Shown here: positions 7,413-15,945 of the stretch, one piece after another | How positions within the stretch are numbered: position 1 is the first letter of the stretch | How the letters are laid out: the number at the start of each line of letters is the position of its first letter | NCBI GenBank assembly: GCA_944363385.1 | Contig: CALVUB010000001.1 | Location: 1 to 23,591 of the forward strand | Length of the DNA: 23,591 nt | From: an uncultured Clostridia bacterium | GTDB taxonomy: Bacteria > Bacillota > Clostridia > Christensenellales > UBA1242 | Direction of reading: 5' to 3' | Made by a program: the position numbers and the translations under genes | Notes under the pieces: generated by a model | Told to the model about the DNA's origin: nothing | What the model saw: the letters and a program-made list of their open reading frames with translations, nothing else | The model's database searches: none

Positions 7413-10151
7413 AATTTTTGTGTTGCTTGTTGTAAAATCGAAATATTCGACTGGAACGATGTGAATAGATTTTGGATCTATCGTTGCAGAATCACCCATT
7501 GGCTTGATATAGTATTCATTGCGTGAAGCTTCAATTAAAGCCATGGCTGGTTTATCATCATTTCCGATCATTCCAAGGTCAATATACATTTCATGGTCTG
7601 GCCCATAAAAGAGTTTTACAGCATCTTTTTGTTGCTTAATAATATCTTCAATGATATTTATAAATTCTTTTGTCTTTGTTAAGTTTGTTTCCCAATCTGT
7701 TGGAGGAAGCACTGTGATTTTTCTATCTTCATTTTTATGTTGCAAAGTTAAGCAAAAAGAAATATCTTTTTCGCTCTTTTTTTCAGTGAGATTGCTTATC
7801 TCATTCTTCATCGTTTGATATAATTTCTTTAAAAATAAAGATGATGCCTCCGAAATGCTCACACTGTTAACATTAGTTTTTCTCAAATATTCGATGTCTT
7901 TAATAATATCTGGAGAATTTGAACTTTCATTATATTCCTTGTTTAGATAAGCAGAAAGCGCGTTTTCATTATCGTTAAATGCCTCTTGTAAAACCTGTTC
8001 TGAAAGATATGGTTGCAAACAGCTCAAAATTCCTATCAAAAAACAAGTCATAAATTCTTGAATGTTGTATCTATGGTTTATTTCAGAAACAGAAGTATTA
8101 TGCATAAACTCATCCAAACTTTCAACAAAAACCTCATTGAGTTTAGAGTCAATGAATTCAAATTGCATTTTATTGCGTTTGTATGATGAAATCATTTCTT
8201 CAAGCGTGACATTTAGAAGGGAAACCTTTTCTTTAATTTTTGCCACACTAGCCCATTGTTTTAATTCAAAAGTGCTAGTGCTTGTTAATGTCAAAACATA
8301 ATGAACTATGTGCAAGTTGTTTTGTTCAATTTTTTCTAAGGCTTTGATTATTTTTTCTAGCAATTTTTCGTTTACGATAATTTCGTCTAAACCATCTTTC
8401 AACAGGACTTCTCTTTTGTCTTTCTTTATTTGGCGTGTTAAAGTGTTTATAAAATCAACAATATTTTTAAAGACTGAGCTAAAAGATTTTTCTTGCACAG
8501 AATGATATTGAGGCACGCCATGCACAAAGTCGTCTGCGGTAACTGAAAGGATTTGATTGCTATTTTCATTCCTGATTTCATCTATATTGTCGTTATTGTT
8601 CTGAATAGAATTATCATCATTTTTATTGTCAGTTGTGTCTGTTTCAGAATTGGATTGATTAATTGAAGACTCTTTGTTTTGAGAATTTTTTAAAAGCCTG
8701 TTCATTTCTCTTAACTTTTTATAATATTCTTTTTTAGCTTTTTTATCAGTTTGAATTTCTTTGGCAAATGTTGTTACTGAGCCGACAAATTTTTCATAAA
8801 TTTCTGCGTTTTGAGTTTTATAATCGTTTATCGTTTTGATAAGCTCATAAGAAGGAATTGTTGGAAAAAGGCTATCTACCAAGTTTTCATCTTGCTTGCG
8901 ATATTCTCTAGACTTTTTATCAATATTTTGTTTATCATCTTCAATCTTATTTTCATTCAAAATATTTTGCAAGCTAAGTGCATTCAAAAATTTTGAAGGG
9001 TTTGCAACAAAAGCACTTCTCAAGTTGTTATTTTTATTTTTTAAATCTTCTTGTGTTGTGTAGGCAAGCACAAATTTAAGTTTGCATATTTCAGTTGATA
9101 AAATGGCTTTATCAAGAAGGCAATTCATAGCGTTTTGTGTGCCAACAAATTTTTCAAGAAGTTCTGCTTTTAACAGCAAAGTTTCGCTTTTAGAATTTGT
9201 TATTACTTCCAAATTATCTAAATTGTAAAAATTATTTTTAAATTTCGAGTAGTTTTGTGAGCTTAAAAATTTGCCTAAAACCAAATTTTTATCCAATTTT
9301 TTGCTAAAATTGAAGTAAATTTTCTGACAAACATCTAAATTTTCATCAAATTTTTCTGCACTAATATCCAAAATTGAAGGATTTTTTGAAACTTTTTCAA
9401 GAAGTATGGCTTTTGAAATTTTGTTTTCTTCACAAATCAAATCAAGCAAAGCTATTGTGTTTGCCATTTTATCGGCAGAAACAGCCAAAATAGATGGCGC
9501 TTGTTTGAACAGTGATTTTACATCAAAATGATAACAACCATGTTTTCTGTCATAAGAAAGTTTTTTAAGAAGAATGATAATTTCCTTCAAATTTTCAGCG
9601 CTAACTCGACAAGCAATTGAAGCGCATTGTTGCATGATTTCTTTATACTCTTCTTTAGAAAAAAGAGTTTCTTCATTAGCATTTAAATCATATTTTTCTT
9701 CTGTTAAAGCATATAAAGTTTTTTTGAAATTTTCCACAGTTGCCATTCTGATATTGGTTTTGATTGCTATGCGATATGGTGAAAGATTTTGCTTTTTAGC
9801 AAGAGATAAAACCTCTTTTATTTGAGTTGAAACATTTTTTGAATCTTCTTCATACAACTCTATTGTGTCAAATAAAATTTTTATTAAAGCCTTAGTTTTT
9901 TTACTATTTGGCGAAAAAATTGTTCCGTCAAGATAGTTGTTATTTAAAAGCTCAACAAGCTCAGTAGCAAGCTTTATTTTTCCTTTTTTGCAAATTCTGT
10001 CGATAACATTTGCAACATCTTTTGTTGAGAAAGTAAGGGCTGATAAAACTTTAGAAAATTCTGCAATTTTATCTTCAAACTGTTCGTTTGATTCAATAAT
10101 TTTTTTTGTTTTTTCAAATAAATTTTCTTTAATTATGCCACTTAATTTCAT
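7404..10151 (-). CDS. Large helical-repeat protein of unknown function with mTERF-like repeats, in the usual pyrH position
   Basis: A 915-aa, almost entirely alpha-helical protein I cannot assign to a named family. Seen: no signal peptide or clear membrane segment. Residues ~120-280 contain four related units of ~35 residues (near 130, 172, 214 and 254), with a core such as APSILAVSADKMANTIALLD and NPSILDISAEKFDENLDVCQ. This pattern (Pro, Ile/Leu, Ser-Ala-Glu-Lys, then an amphipathic helix) resembles mTERF nucleic-acid-binding repeats; the likeness is mine and untested. Residues ~490-535 are a Ser/Asn/Asp/Gln-rich linker. Residues ~540-770 are helical, and 800-915 is a mixed C-terminal domain rich in Asp and Glu. 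It has its own consensus promoter and terminator and is AT-rich like its neighbours. Confidence 0.85.
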   Translation of the reverse strand: MKLSGIIKENLFEKTKKIIESNEQFEDKIAEFSKVLSALTFSTKDVANVIDRICKKGKIKLATELVELLNNNYLDGTIFSPNSKKTKALIKILFDTIELYEEDSKNVSTQIKEVLSLAKKQNLSPYRIAIKTNIRMATVENFKKTLYALTEEKYDLNANEETLFSKEEYKEIMQQCASIACRVSAENLKEIIILLKKLSYDRKHGCYHFDVKSLFKQAPSILAVSADKMANTIALLDLICEENKISKAILLEKVSKNPSILDISAEKFDENLDVCQKIYFNFSKKLDKNLVLGKFLSSQNYSKFKNNFYNLDNLEVITNSKSETLLLKAELLEKFVGTQNAMNCLLDKAILSTEICKLKFVLAYTTQEDLKNKNNNLRSAFVANPSKFLNALSLQNILNENKIEDDKQNIDKKSREYRKQDENLVDSLFPTIPSYELIKTINDYKTQNAEIYEKFVGSVTTFAKEIQTDKKAKKEYYKKLREMNRLLKNSQNKESSINQSNSETDTTDNKNDDNSIQNNNDNIDEIRNENSNQILSVTADDFVHGVPQYHSVQEKSFSSVFKNIVDFINTLTRQIKKDKREVLLKDGLDEIIVNEKLLEKIIKALEKIEQNNLHIVHYVLTLTSTSTFELKQWASVAKIKEKVSLLNVTLEEMISSYKRNKMQFEFIDSKLNEVFVESLDEFMHNTSVSEINHRYNIQEFMTCFLIGILSCLQPYLSEQVLQEAFNDNENALSAYLNKEYNESSNSPDIIKDIEYLRKTNVNSVSISEASSLFLKKLYQTMKNEISNLTEKKSEKDISFCLTLQHKNEDRKITVLPPTDWETNLTKTKEFINIIEDIIKQQKDAVKLFYGPDHEMYIDLGMIGNDDKPAMALIEASRNEYYIKPMGDSATIDPKSIHIVPVEYFDFTTSNTKIDI

Positions 10152-10170
10152 AAAAACACCTCACCATTTC

Positions 10171-10199
10171 AGTCTATCACAAAAAGCGTTTGATGTCAA
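10171..10199 (-). promoter_or_regulatory. Promoter of the 915-aa gene
   Basis: Minus strand: perfect TTGACA (10199-10194), 17-base spacer, TAGACT (10176-10171). The ATG follows 20 bases later with a GGTGAGGTG ribosome binding site, giving a very short 5' leader. Confidence 0.75.
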
Positions 10200-10252
10200 T
10201 ATCGTTGAGTTAAAAAACTTGCAAAAATTGTATTTTAAACAAAAATTTCATT

Positions 10253-10280
10253 AAAAAAAGCAGACATAGTTTGTCTGCTT
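10253..10280 (-). terminator. Intrinsic terminator of the rpsB-tsf operon
   Basis: AAGCAGACA and TGTCTGCTT form a perfect 9-bp stem with a 5-nt loop, followed on the minus strand by seven T. It lies 8 bases after the tsf stop codon. Confidence 0.92.
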
Positions 10281-10287
10281 AAGTTGG

Positions 10288-10941
10288 CTAATTTCCTTTC
10301 ATTTGTTTTGCAACTTCTTCTGCAAGGTTATCATTTCTCTTTTCAAGACCTTCGCCAAGTTCGTAGCGAGTGAATCTTCTGATAGAGATTTTTTCACCAA
10401 TTTGAAGAGTCTTTTCGTTGATGTATTGAGCAATAGTCATACCTGGGTCTTTAACAAATGTTTGTTCCATAAGGCAAACATCTTGATAAAATTTTTTTAC
10501 TCTTCCTTCAACCATTTTGTCAATAATTTGAGCAGGTTTTCCTTCGTTGAGAGCTTGATTTTTCAAAATTTCTTTTTCTTTTTCAAGTTCTTCAGCAGGA
10601 ACTTCCTCAATTCTGACATATTTTGGTGCAGAAGCTGCAATTTGAAGAGCAACATCATGGCAAATTTCTTGGAAAGCGTCTGTTTTTGCAACGAAATCAG
10701 TTTCGCAATTGATTTCAACCAGAACGCCAATTTTACCACCCATGTGAATATATGAAGCTACAGCTCCTTCAGATGCAATTCTTGATTGTTTTTTTGCAGC
10801 GGCAGCAATGCCCTTTTCTCTAAGCCAAACGATAGCTTTTTCAAAGTCTCCATTGCAAGCGGTCAAGGCTTGTTTGCAGTCCATCATTCCTGCATTTGTT
10901 CTTGCTCTAAGCGATGCAACGTCTTTTGCTGTAAATTCCAT
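10288..10941 (-). CDS. tsf: Translation elongation factor Ts
   Basis: A 217-aa nucleotide exchange factor for EF-Tu. Seen: N-terminal UBA-like domain with [20 protein letters not shown] (residues 8-27), the [20 protein letters not shown] strand, the [12 protein letters not shown] motif that contacts EF-Tu (about 79-90), and a C-terminal part with [13 protein letters not shown]. It is the short form; B. subtilis and E. coli EF-Ts are ~290 aa, and short forms that lack part of the second core subdomain and coiled coil are known in several lineages. The ATG is 2 bases after the rpsB stop, with GGAGAG inside the rpsB end. The stop is TAG. Confidence 0.97.
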   Translation of the reverse strand: MEFTAKDVASLRARTNAGMMDCKQALTACNGDFEKAIVWLREKGIAAAAKKQSRIASEGAVASYIHMGGKIGVLVEINCETDFVAKTDAFQEICHDVALQIAASAPKYVRIEEVPAEELEKEKEILKNQALNEGKPAQIIDKMVEGRVKKFYQDVCLMEQTFVKDPGMTIAQYINEKTLQIGEKISIRRFTRYELGEGLEKRNDNLAEEVAKQMKGN

Positions 10942-10943
10942 AG

Positions 10944-11843
10944 TTACTCTCCTTTCTTTTCTTCAGTTTTTTCTTCTGCTTTATCTTCTTTCTTTGTTTC
11001 AGCTTTTTCTACCTTTTTCTTTGCTGGTTTTTTCTTTGCTGGCTTTTTTGATTTATTTTCTTCGCCTGCCTCAGCAATTTCGAGGTTTGGTTTTGTTTCT
11101 GCAAGAACTTTTTCTATATCAATTTGTTCTTCTTCTGCAGACTCTTCTTTCTTCATAGAAACGCCTTCTCTTGCCTCAATAACAGCGTCAGCGATAGCGC
11201 TTGCGATAAGTTTTACTGACCTTATAGCATCGTCATTTCCTGGAATAACAACACTTATTCCGTCTGGATTGCCGTTTGTGTCAACCAAAGCAACCATTGG
11301 AATGTTAAGATTTTTACATTCGCTAACGCAGATATGCTCAACGCAAGGGTCAACAAGAAAAACAACGCCTGGAAGCTCTCTCATTTCTTTGATTCCACCA
11401 AGGTTTTTTTCAAGTTTGTCTCTTTCAGTCTTCAAAAGAGTTACCTCTTTTTTAGGAAGAAGGTCAAATTCACCAACCTTTTCCATTTGATTTAGTTTGT
11501 TAAGACGCTCAATTCTTGACTTGATTGTTTTGAAGTTTGTAAGGCATCCGCCAAGCCAACGAGTGTTGATGTAGAACATTCCACATCTTTCTGCCTCTTC
11601 TTTTATAGCTTCTTGAGCTTGTTTTTTAGTTCCCACAAAGAGAACATTTTTTCCTGAAGCAACGATGTCGCGAACAAAAAGATAAGCCTTATCAATCTGC
11701 GCCGAAGTGTCTTCTAAGTTGATGATATGAATATCGTTTCTTGCTGTGAAGATGTATTTTTTCATCTTAGGGTTCCACTTTCTGGTTTGGTGACCAAAGT
11801 GAACACCAGCTTCAAGAAGTTGTTTCATTGAAATAACTGACAT
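10944..11843 (-). CDS. rpsB: 30S ribosomal protein S2 with a long Lys/Glu/Ala-rich C-terminal tail
   Basis: A 299-aa protein. Residues 1-~230 are a canonical S2: [20 protein letters not shown] at the N-terminus, [45 protein letters not shown], and [20 protein letters not shown]. The last ~65 residues are low-complexity (Lys, Glu, Ala, Pro-Ala-Lys-Lys-Lys repeats) and have no counterpart in E. coli or B. subtilis S2, which are ~240 aa. Such tails occur on S2 in several lineages. The start ATG has AAAGGAGG upstream. First gene of rpsB-tsf, behind a ~170-nt structured leader. Confidence 0.97.
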   Translation of the reverse strand: MSVISMKQLLEAGVHFGHQTRKWNPKMKKYIFTARNDIHIINLEDTSAQIDKAYLFVRDIVASGKNVLFVGTKKQAQEAIKEEAERCGMFYINTRWLGGCLTNFKTIKSRIERLNKLNQMEKVGEFDLLPKKEVTLLKTERDKLEKNLGGIKEMRELPGVVFLVDPCVEHICVSECKNLNIPMVALVDTNGNPDGISVVIPGNDDAIRSVKLIASAIADAVIEAREGVSMKKEESAEEEQIDIEKVLAETKPNLEIAEAGEENKSKKPAKKKPAKKKVEKAETKKEDKAEEKTEEKKGE

Positions 11844-12017
11844 GATTTTTCCTCCTTTTGTTTTTGTCCTTCCCCAAAGTTTTCAAGCTCCACTTGCAAC
11901 CACAGAGTCTTTGATGGTAAGACCCTTTCATTGCAGAAAAATTTTTGTTAGCATTCTGCAACTTGTTTGGCAACGGCAAGTAAATCTGCTTTGAGTGCAA
12001 ATTTGTCTTCAATGACG
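11844..12017 (-). promoter_or_regulatory. Structured 5' leader of rpsB-tsf (candidate r-protein autoregulatory element)
   Basis: From the predicted transcription start near 12017 to the rpsB ATG there are ~170 nt with no convincing reading frame. Seen stems: TTGCAGAA/TTCTGCAA (11954-11961 with 11931-11938), GGGTCTT/AAGACTC (11919-11925 with 11905-11911), and smaller CAAG/CTTG pairings around 11885-11900 next to the ribosome binding site. Known: rpsB-tsf is autoregulated by S2 through its leader in gamma-proteobacteria. Whether this leader is a comparable S2-binding element is inference. No terminator lies before the ATG, so control would act on translation. Confidence 0.6.
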
Positions 12018-12023
12018 AAAGTG

Positions 12024-12052
12024 ATTATATCAAACTTAAAAATAAAAGTCAA
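12024..12052 (-). promoter_or_regulatory. Strong promoter of rpsB-tsf
   Basis: Minus strand: TTGACT (12052-12047), 17-base spacer, perfect TATAAT (12029-12024). Confidence 0.9.
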
Positions 12053-12084
12053 GCGTTTATAAAGATATATATAATTATTTTCAC

Positions 12085-12120
12085 AAAAAATGAGGAGAAA
12101 AATCATGTTGATTTTCTCCT
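12085..12120 (-). terminator. Intrinsic terminator of secD-secF
   Basis: AGGAGAAAATCA pairs with TGATTTTTCTCCT (12-bp stem with a one-base bulge, 3-nt loop), followed by CA and six T on the minus strand. It begins 7 bases after the secF stop. Confidence 0.88.
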
Positions 12121-12127
12121 TTCTTTT

Positions 12128-13195
12128 TTAGATAAGTTTTGGATTTTTCTTGGCTGGCTTGTAAACCATTCCGTAAAAACCATTTAAGATAAATTGTGCG
12201 CTGAAATAGTTTACCAAAACAGCAATCAAGAGTGATAGACCTGTAAAAAGCATGGTTGATGAAGTTGAGAAAGCTATAACAAGAATTGCTAGAATGAAAA
12301 GAATAAGGTATAAATAGAAATTGATTTTAATGTTTGATTTTGTAACTTCATTTGCCACGGCAGAGACTTTGTTTTTATCAACCGCTCCACTTGAAGTAAG
12401 TTCTTTGGCCTTGCTGTAAAAGATGATAAGGTTTATAACGCTCATGAAGAAAGAGAAAGCGACCACGCCGATTGTTGCAAGGTTGATTGGCACTCTAGTA
12501 ATGGCAAGCAGAGCAAGCAAAAGCACAAGGTCGTGCATAACTATAAAGAAGCCTGTCACAAAAGCTGTCCGCTCATATCTGCATACAAGATAGATAATTG
12601 CAAACAAAACACCAACAACAAGTGCAATGATAGCGCTATAGACAATGGTGAGATTGTTTCTATATGGTGACAAGATTTTTGCATCAGTCACCCCTTCAAC
12701 AAGAGCCACATCTTCATTTAAGTAGCCAAAAGCCTGCATAAGCGCGTTTTTTATTTGCTCATTTTGAAGTTTTTGCTCTTCTTCTGTAAGCGAATTATCA
12801 TTATAAAAACTTATTTCAAGCGCTTTCGCACCTAAAATGTTTTGCTTGGCAATGTTGATAGTTGTTTTGTTTACCGAGTAAATACTTGTGCCATTTAACG
12901 AAAGACAGTCTTCAATTTTTTTAACTGCTTGGTTATAACCTTCTTGCGTTGCTATGTCAAAGCTTAAAACATTGTCGCCTTCTGTATAGCCTTCAGAGTT
13001 GGTGTAAATTTTTATTGTGCTAAGACTTGCTAAATCAGAGCCAAGATTGAAACCTAAGAAACCGCACATAAATGCACCAATGATGATAAGTGCAAGTGAG
13101 ACAATTGCAAAAAATTTAAAGTTTTTGAAAAAGTTGAAATTGCTTTTTTCAATTGCCCTGTCAAACTTTTGATTGATTGAAACTTTTTTATTCAT
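12128..13195 (-). CDS. secF: Protein translocase subunit SecF
   Basis: A 355-aa membrane protein. With SecD and YajC it uses the proton gradient to promote late steps of Sec export. Seen: TM1 at about 25-48, an extracytoplasmic domain (about 50-175), then five hydrophobic segments including the SecF hallmark YERTAFVTGFFIVMHDLVLL and LATIGVVAFSFFMSVINLII. The post-TM1 motif, usually DFTGG, reads LGFNLGSDLA, a degenerate form lacking GG. The ATG overlaps the secD stop by 8 bases, and AGGAGG lies within secD, so the two are coupled. Somewhat longer than typical SecF (~300 aa). Confidence 0.93.
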   Translation of the reverse strand: MNKKVSINQKFDRAIEKSNFNFFKNFKFFAIVSLALIIIGAFMCGFLGFNLGSDLASLSTIKIYTNSEGYTEGDNVLSFDIATQEGYNQAVKKIEDCLSLNGTSIYSVNKTTINIAKQNILGAKALEISFYNDNSLTEEEQKLQNEQIKNALMQAFGYLNEDVALVEGVTDAKILSPYRNNLTIVYSAIIALVVGVLFAIIYLVCRYERTAFVTGFFIVMHDLVLLLALLAITRVPINLATIGVVAFSFFMSVINLIIFYSKAKELTSSGAVDKNKVSAVANEVTKSNIKINFYLYLILFILAILVIAFSTSSTMLFTGLSLLIAVLVNYFSAQFILNGFYGMVYKPAKKNPKLI

Positions 13196-14591
13196 TGTTA
13201 TCTCCTCCTTTTAAGGAGTCAGCTTTTTCCTCAGGAATAATCTCTACCTCTTCCTTAATCTCTTTGACATTAGCCTCGCGATAAAGCCTCATTTTTTGAG
13301 GTTTTGTGCTGTTAAGAGGAAGATAGGTATTTATGAAAAATCTGAAAAGCACATAGAGGCAGAACATTGAAACAATGCTTGCTATAAACATCACTCCTCC
13401 AAAGTATGAGAGCGAAAATTGTCCTATCAAAAGCATTAAGACAGAGGTTACAAGCAGGATGACATGCAAATCAAAGATGCGCCAGAATGAGCGACGGAAA
13501 CCATTTTTGCATGAAACATGAATTCTGTTGCCAAGAGCGTATTCTTTACCAATTCTTTCCATGATTAAAATGGCAGAAAGAGCAAATAACAGCACGGACA
13601 TAAACATTGCAATTGCTCCGCCTAAATCAAGCATTACAAATGGGATTGCTTGCATAAAGAGAAGTTGAAGAGTTACAAAGAAAATCATTGCGAAAGAGGC
13701 AAGTATGCCAAGGTCGCCATAACGAACAGCAAAGAATATCATAACTGCAACGATAAAAACTAAAAAAGCAATCAAAGTAAACATCCAAGCGTTATTGCCC
13801 AGTCTTGGAGAAATGGTTAAAACTTCATCTTGCGATAAATTTACGCCAAAAGTTCCTACAAAAATGTTGCTAGCGGTTTGGTATGCGGTTGAATAGGCTG
13901 AGTTTGTGTTTGAAGCTGAAGAAGATTGAATAAACATTCCGTCTTTAAGTTTGCTTACCGAAATCGTCCCCCAAGAAGATGAACCAATTTCGCCAACATA
14001 GATATAGACAGTGTCAGTGCCTACATTTTTGGCTTGGGTTATTAAATTTTGAAGGCTTTGTTTCCCCAGCCCAGTAAGCGAAATCTTTATGCCATAAACT
14101 CCTGCGCTTTGGTCATAACTCACCTCTGCAAATGAGATGTCAGAGCTTCCAAGATAACTTTCAGGGTTTGTGTTTCCGTCCTCCTCTTCAGAATATTCTT
14201 CCACTGTAAAATAGATTTGCTCAGGAGTTTCTAAAAGCCCTAAAATTGTTTGAGAGTATTCTTTATCAAGCACTTCAATTTTAATTTGCTCATCTCCCAT
14301 TTTTGACAAAGTATATTCAGAAAAACCTTGATAAGAAAGAAATTTGTCAATTTTAGGCAGTGTTTGGTCTATTGTTTCTGAAATAGACAGGTCAGAAGAT
14401 GAGGATTTTTCGCCGTTATAGACAACAGAATATCCACTTGAGAAATCAAACCCAAGCGGAATTGAACCAATAAAGCTGTTATAAACAGTTGTTGTGCCAG
14501 GAATAGTAAAAGAACATACAGTCAAAAGCACCAAAACAAGTGCAATGATTGACAAGATGATAAATCGAGTTATAGAACGTTTTTTAACCAT
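13188..14591 (-). CDS. secD: Protein translocase subunit SecD
   Basis: A 467-aa membrane protein. Seen: TM1 (about 10-32), the P1 periplasmic-type domain (about 45-260) containing ISLTGLGKQSLQNLI in the SecD P1 core, then five hydrophobic segments with VAVMIFFAVRYGDLGILAS and DLGGAIAMFMSVLL. The conserved motif after TM1, usually LGLDLRGG, is LGFDFSSG here, keeping Asp but losing GG. A Glu-rich cytosolic tail of ~40 residues ends the protein. AAAAAGGGG precedes the ATG. Transcribed from the promoter at 14633-14662 with secF. Confidence 0.92.
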   Translation of the reverse strand: MVKKRSITRFIILSIIALVLVLLTVCSFTIPGTTTVYNSFIGSIPLGFDFSSGYSVVYNGEKSSSSDLSISETIDQTLPKIDKFLSYQGFSEYTLSKMGDEQIKIEVLDKEYSQTILGLLETPEQIYFTVEEYSEEEDGNTNPESYLGSSDISFAEVSYDQSAGVYGIKISLTGLGKQSLQNLITQAKNVGTDTVYIYVGEIGSSSWGTISVSKLKDGMFIQSSSASNTNSAYSTAYQTASNIFVGTFGVNLSQDEVLTISPRLGNNAWMFTLIAFLVFIVAVMIFFAVRYGDLGILASFAMIFFVTLQLLFMQAIPFVMLDLGGAIAMFMSVLLFALSAILIMERIGKEYALGNRIHVSCKNGFRRSFWRIFDLHVILLVTSVLMLLIGQFSLSYFGGVMFIASIVSMFCLYVLFRFFINTYLPLNSTKPQKMRLYREANVKEIKEEVEIIPEEKADSLKGGDNNE

Positions 14592-14632
14592 GTAAGTCCC
14601 CTTTTTAAAGCAAATAAATTATTTACCTCTTT

Positions 14633-14662
14633 ATTATATAAGAACTCACCTTGTCATGTCAA
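14633..14662 (-). promoter_or_regulatory. Promoter of secD-secF
   Basis: Minus strand: perfect TTGACA (14662-14657), 18-base spacer, perfect TATAAT (14638-14633). It begins 14 bases after the stop of the upstream membrane protein gene. Confidence 0.9.
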
Positions 14663-14675
14663 TTGATTTTGACTT

Positions 14676-15092
14676 TTAGTTTGTAGATTTTTTCAAATTT
14701 ACACAAATAATACCACAAATTGCTCCCATTACAGCACCAAAAAGAATGTCTGAAAGAAATGTAAGATCAAAAGCAAACACTCCGCCGAGAATTGAGAAGA
14801 CAACAAAAGCCACAATTGTATAAATAAATCCAATTAAAAGCCCACTAACAAGTCCAAGTTCTTTGCTTTTTCTTAGCCCAACAAAAACGCCGATAAGGAT
14901 AGAAATACCTTTTATTACTTGATTGACTGGTTTGATTGTGCTTTCTGGAATATTTGTAAACTTAAGCAAAAACGCAAACATAAGCACAAGTACAAGTGAA
15001 ACGCAAACAGCCACAAGCGCACCTTTAGCAACAGAGAAAACAAAGGCATTTTTTGGCATTTTTATTGAACTTTTTTTAGCTTTCAATTTCAT
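14676..15092 (-). CDS. TIGR04086-like four-helix membrane protein
   Basis: A 138-aa protein with a basic N-terminus (Lys-rich, residues 1-14) and four hydrophobic segments (about 20-45, 58-72, 80-105 and 108-130), the second and fourth rich in Gly. Size, topology and the position between yajC and secD match the TIGR04086 (YrzE-like) membrane proteins that accompany yajC and secDF in Clostridia. No catalytic residue is visible and the molecular role is unknown; a link to Sec export is suggested only by gene order. AAAAGGAG lies six bases before the ATG. Confidence 0.75.
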   Translation of the reverse strand: MKLKAKKSSIKMPKNAFVFSVAKGALVAVCVSLVLVLMFAFLLKFTNIPESTIKPVNQVIKGISILIGVFVGLRKSKELGLVSGLLIGFIYTIVAFVVFSILGGVFAFDLTFLSDILFGAVMGAICGIICVNLKKSTN

Positions 15093-15112
15093 GATTGACT
15101 CCTTTTGAAAAA

Positions 15113-15140
15113 ATTATACCTTTTTCTAGGAGTATGTTAT
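15113..15140 (-). promoter_or_regulatory. Candidate promoter of the TIGR04086-like gene
   Basis: Minus strand: perfect -10 TATAAT (15118-15113) with a weak -35 ATAACA (15140-15135) at 16 bases. Confidence 0.45.
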
Positions 15141-15169
15141 GTTTAGAGAATAAAAAAAATGACAGCGGT

Positions 15170-15928
15170 TTAATCTTCAGGATAATAAAACCCATCTTCA
15201 ATTGTGTTACAAACCACACTTGGCGCAAGAAAATACTCTAACAGGTTTACATCTTTTTCTAAGATAATAGGCAAATCTGCTTGCAGTTTGTCATAATCGG
15301 TGCATGAGAGCATTTTAAAATTAAAAAGAGCTTTATACAACCTTTCATCCATCACAATGCCATGTGCTCCATCAAAAACTTTGCTTTCTCCTTTGTATGG
15401 AAAAACGCAAATAGAATGAAGATAGCCTTTTGAGCCATTTAAAGTTTCTTCTTGGCGGTTATAAAATCCTGTTTGGATTTGAGGCTTAAGCTCGGGATGC
15501 ATCTTTGTAAATAAATAGGCACTGCTGTGGCAATACTGTATTTTATAATCTATGTTTGGGTCAATAAGCTTTCTTGGGTCTGCAAAAAGCCCTTCACCAA
15601 ATTCACATAAAAGAAGGTGTTGTGCGTTTTGATGATTAAGACTAACCTTTACTGGATGTTTTATCAATCTTAATTTATCAAATTGGCTTAATTCTTGAGT
15701 ATTTGTCATTTGAAGAGTTGATTTTTTAAATAAAGCACTGTTTATATCTAAAGATTTTATTGCTTTCACAAAACGAACTATTTGAAATTTTAGAGAAAGC
15801 ACGCCTTTGTCTTCATATTCTTCGGTGAGCTGTTGTTCGGTTGTTCTTCTTGAGTCTAAAAAGGCTCGCACATCAGAAAACGTGCAATTTGTCAAATCAA
15901 TGCTTCCTTTGTTTTCGTCATAAAACAT
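15170..15928 (-). CDS. Unknown protein with a candidate Cys-His-Asp (papain/transglutaminase-like) triad
   Basis: A 252-aa, apparently cytosolic protein: no signal peptide or membrane segment. I do not recognise the family. The C-terminal half contains, in order and with papain-fold spacing, IQYCHSSAYLF (Cys133, at the start of a helix), GYLHSICVFPY (His171, in a strand) and SKVFDGAHG (Asp186, in the next strand). This is the layout of transglutaminase-like and related cysteine hydrolases. The N-terminal ~100 residues are helical and charged. The ATG has GAGGT upstream and a perfect-consensus promoter, giving an ~11-nt leader. It interrupts the usual yajC-TIGR04086-secD neighbourhood and is its own transcription unit. 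Function unknown; the triad is inferred from spacing. Confidence 0.8.
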   Translation of the reverse strand: MFYDENKGSIDLTNCTFSDVRAFLDSRRTTEQQLTEEYEDKGVLSLKFQIVRFVKAIKSLDINSALFKKSTLQMTNTQELSQFDKLRLIKHPVKVSLNHQNAQHLLLCEFGEGLFADPRKLIDPNIDYKIQYCHSSAYLFTKMHPELKPQIQTGFYNRQEETLNGSKGYLHSICVFPYKGESKVFDGAHGIVMDERLYKALFNFKMLSCTDYDKLQADLPIILEKDVNLLEYFLAPSVVCNTIEDGFYYPED

Positions 15929-15945
15929 ATTTTAACCTCAAAAAC

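Noticed and set aside
10786..11490. 234-codon plus-strand open frame rich in Ser and Phe
   Set aside because: Exactly antisense to rpsB, including its Lys/Glu-rich tail, which generates a Ser/Phe-rich shadow. No ribosome binding site or promoter.
11812..12012. 66-codon frame beginning near the rpsB transcription start and running into rpsB
   Set aside because: No ribosome binding site, composition unlike a protein, and it overlaps the structured leader and the rpsB start in another frame. A leader peptide is possible but unsupported.
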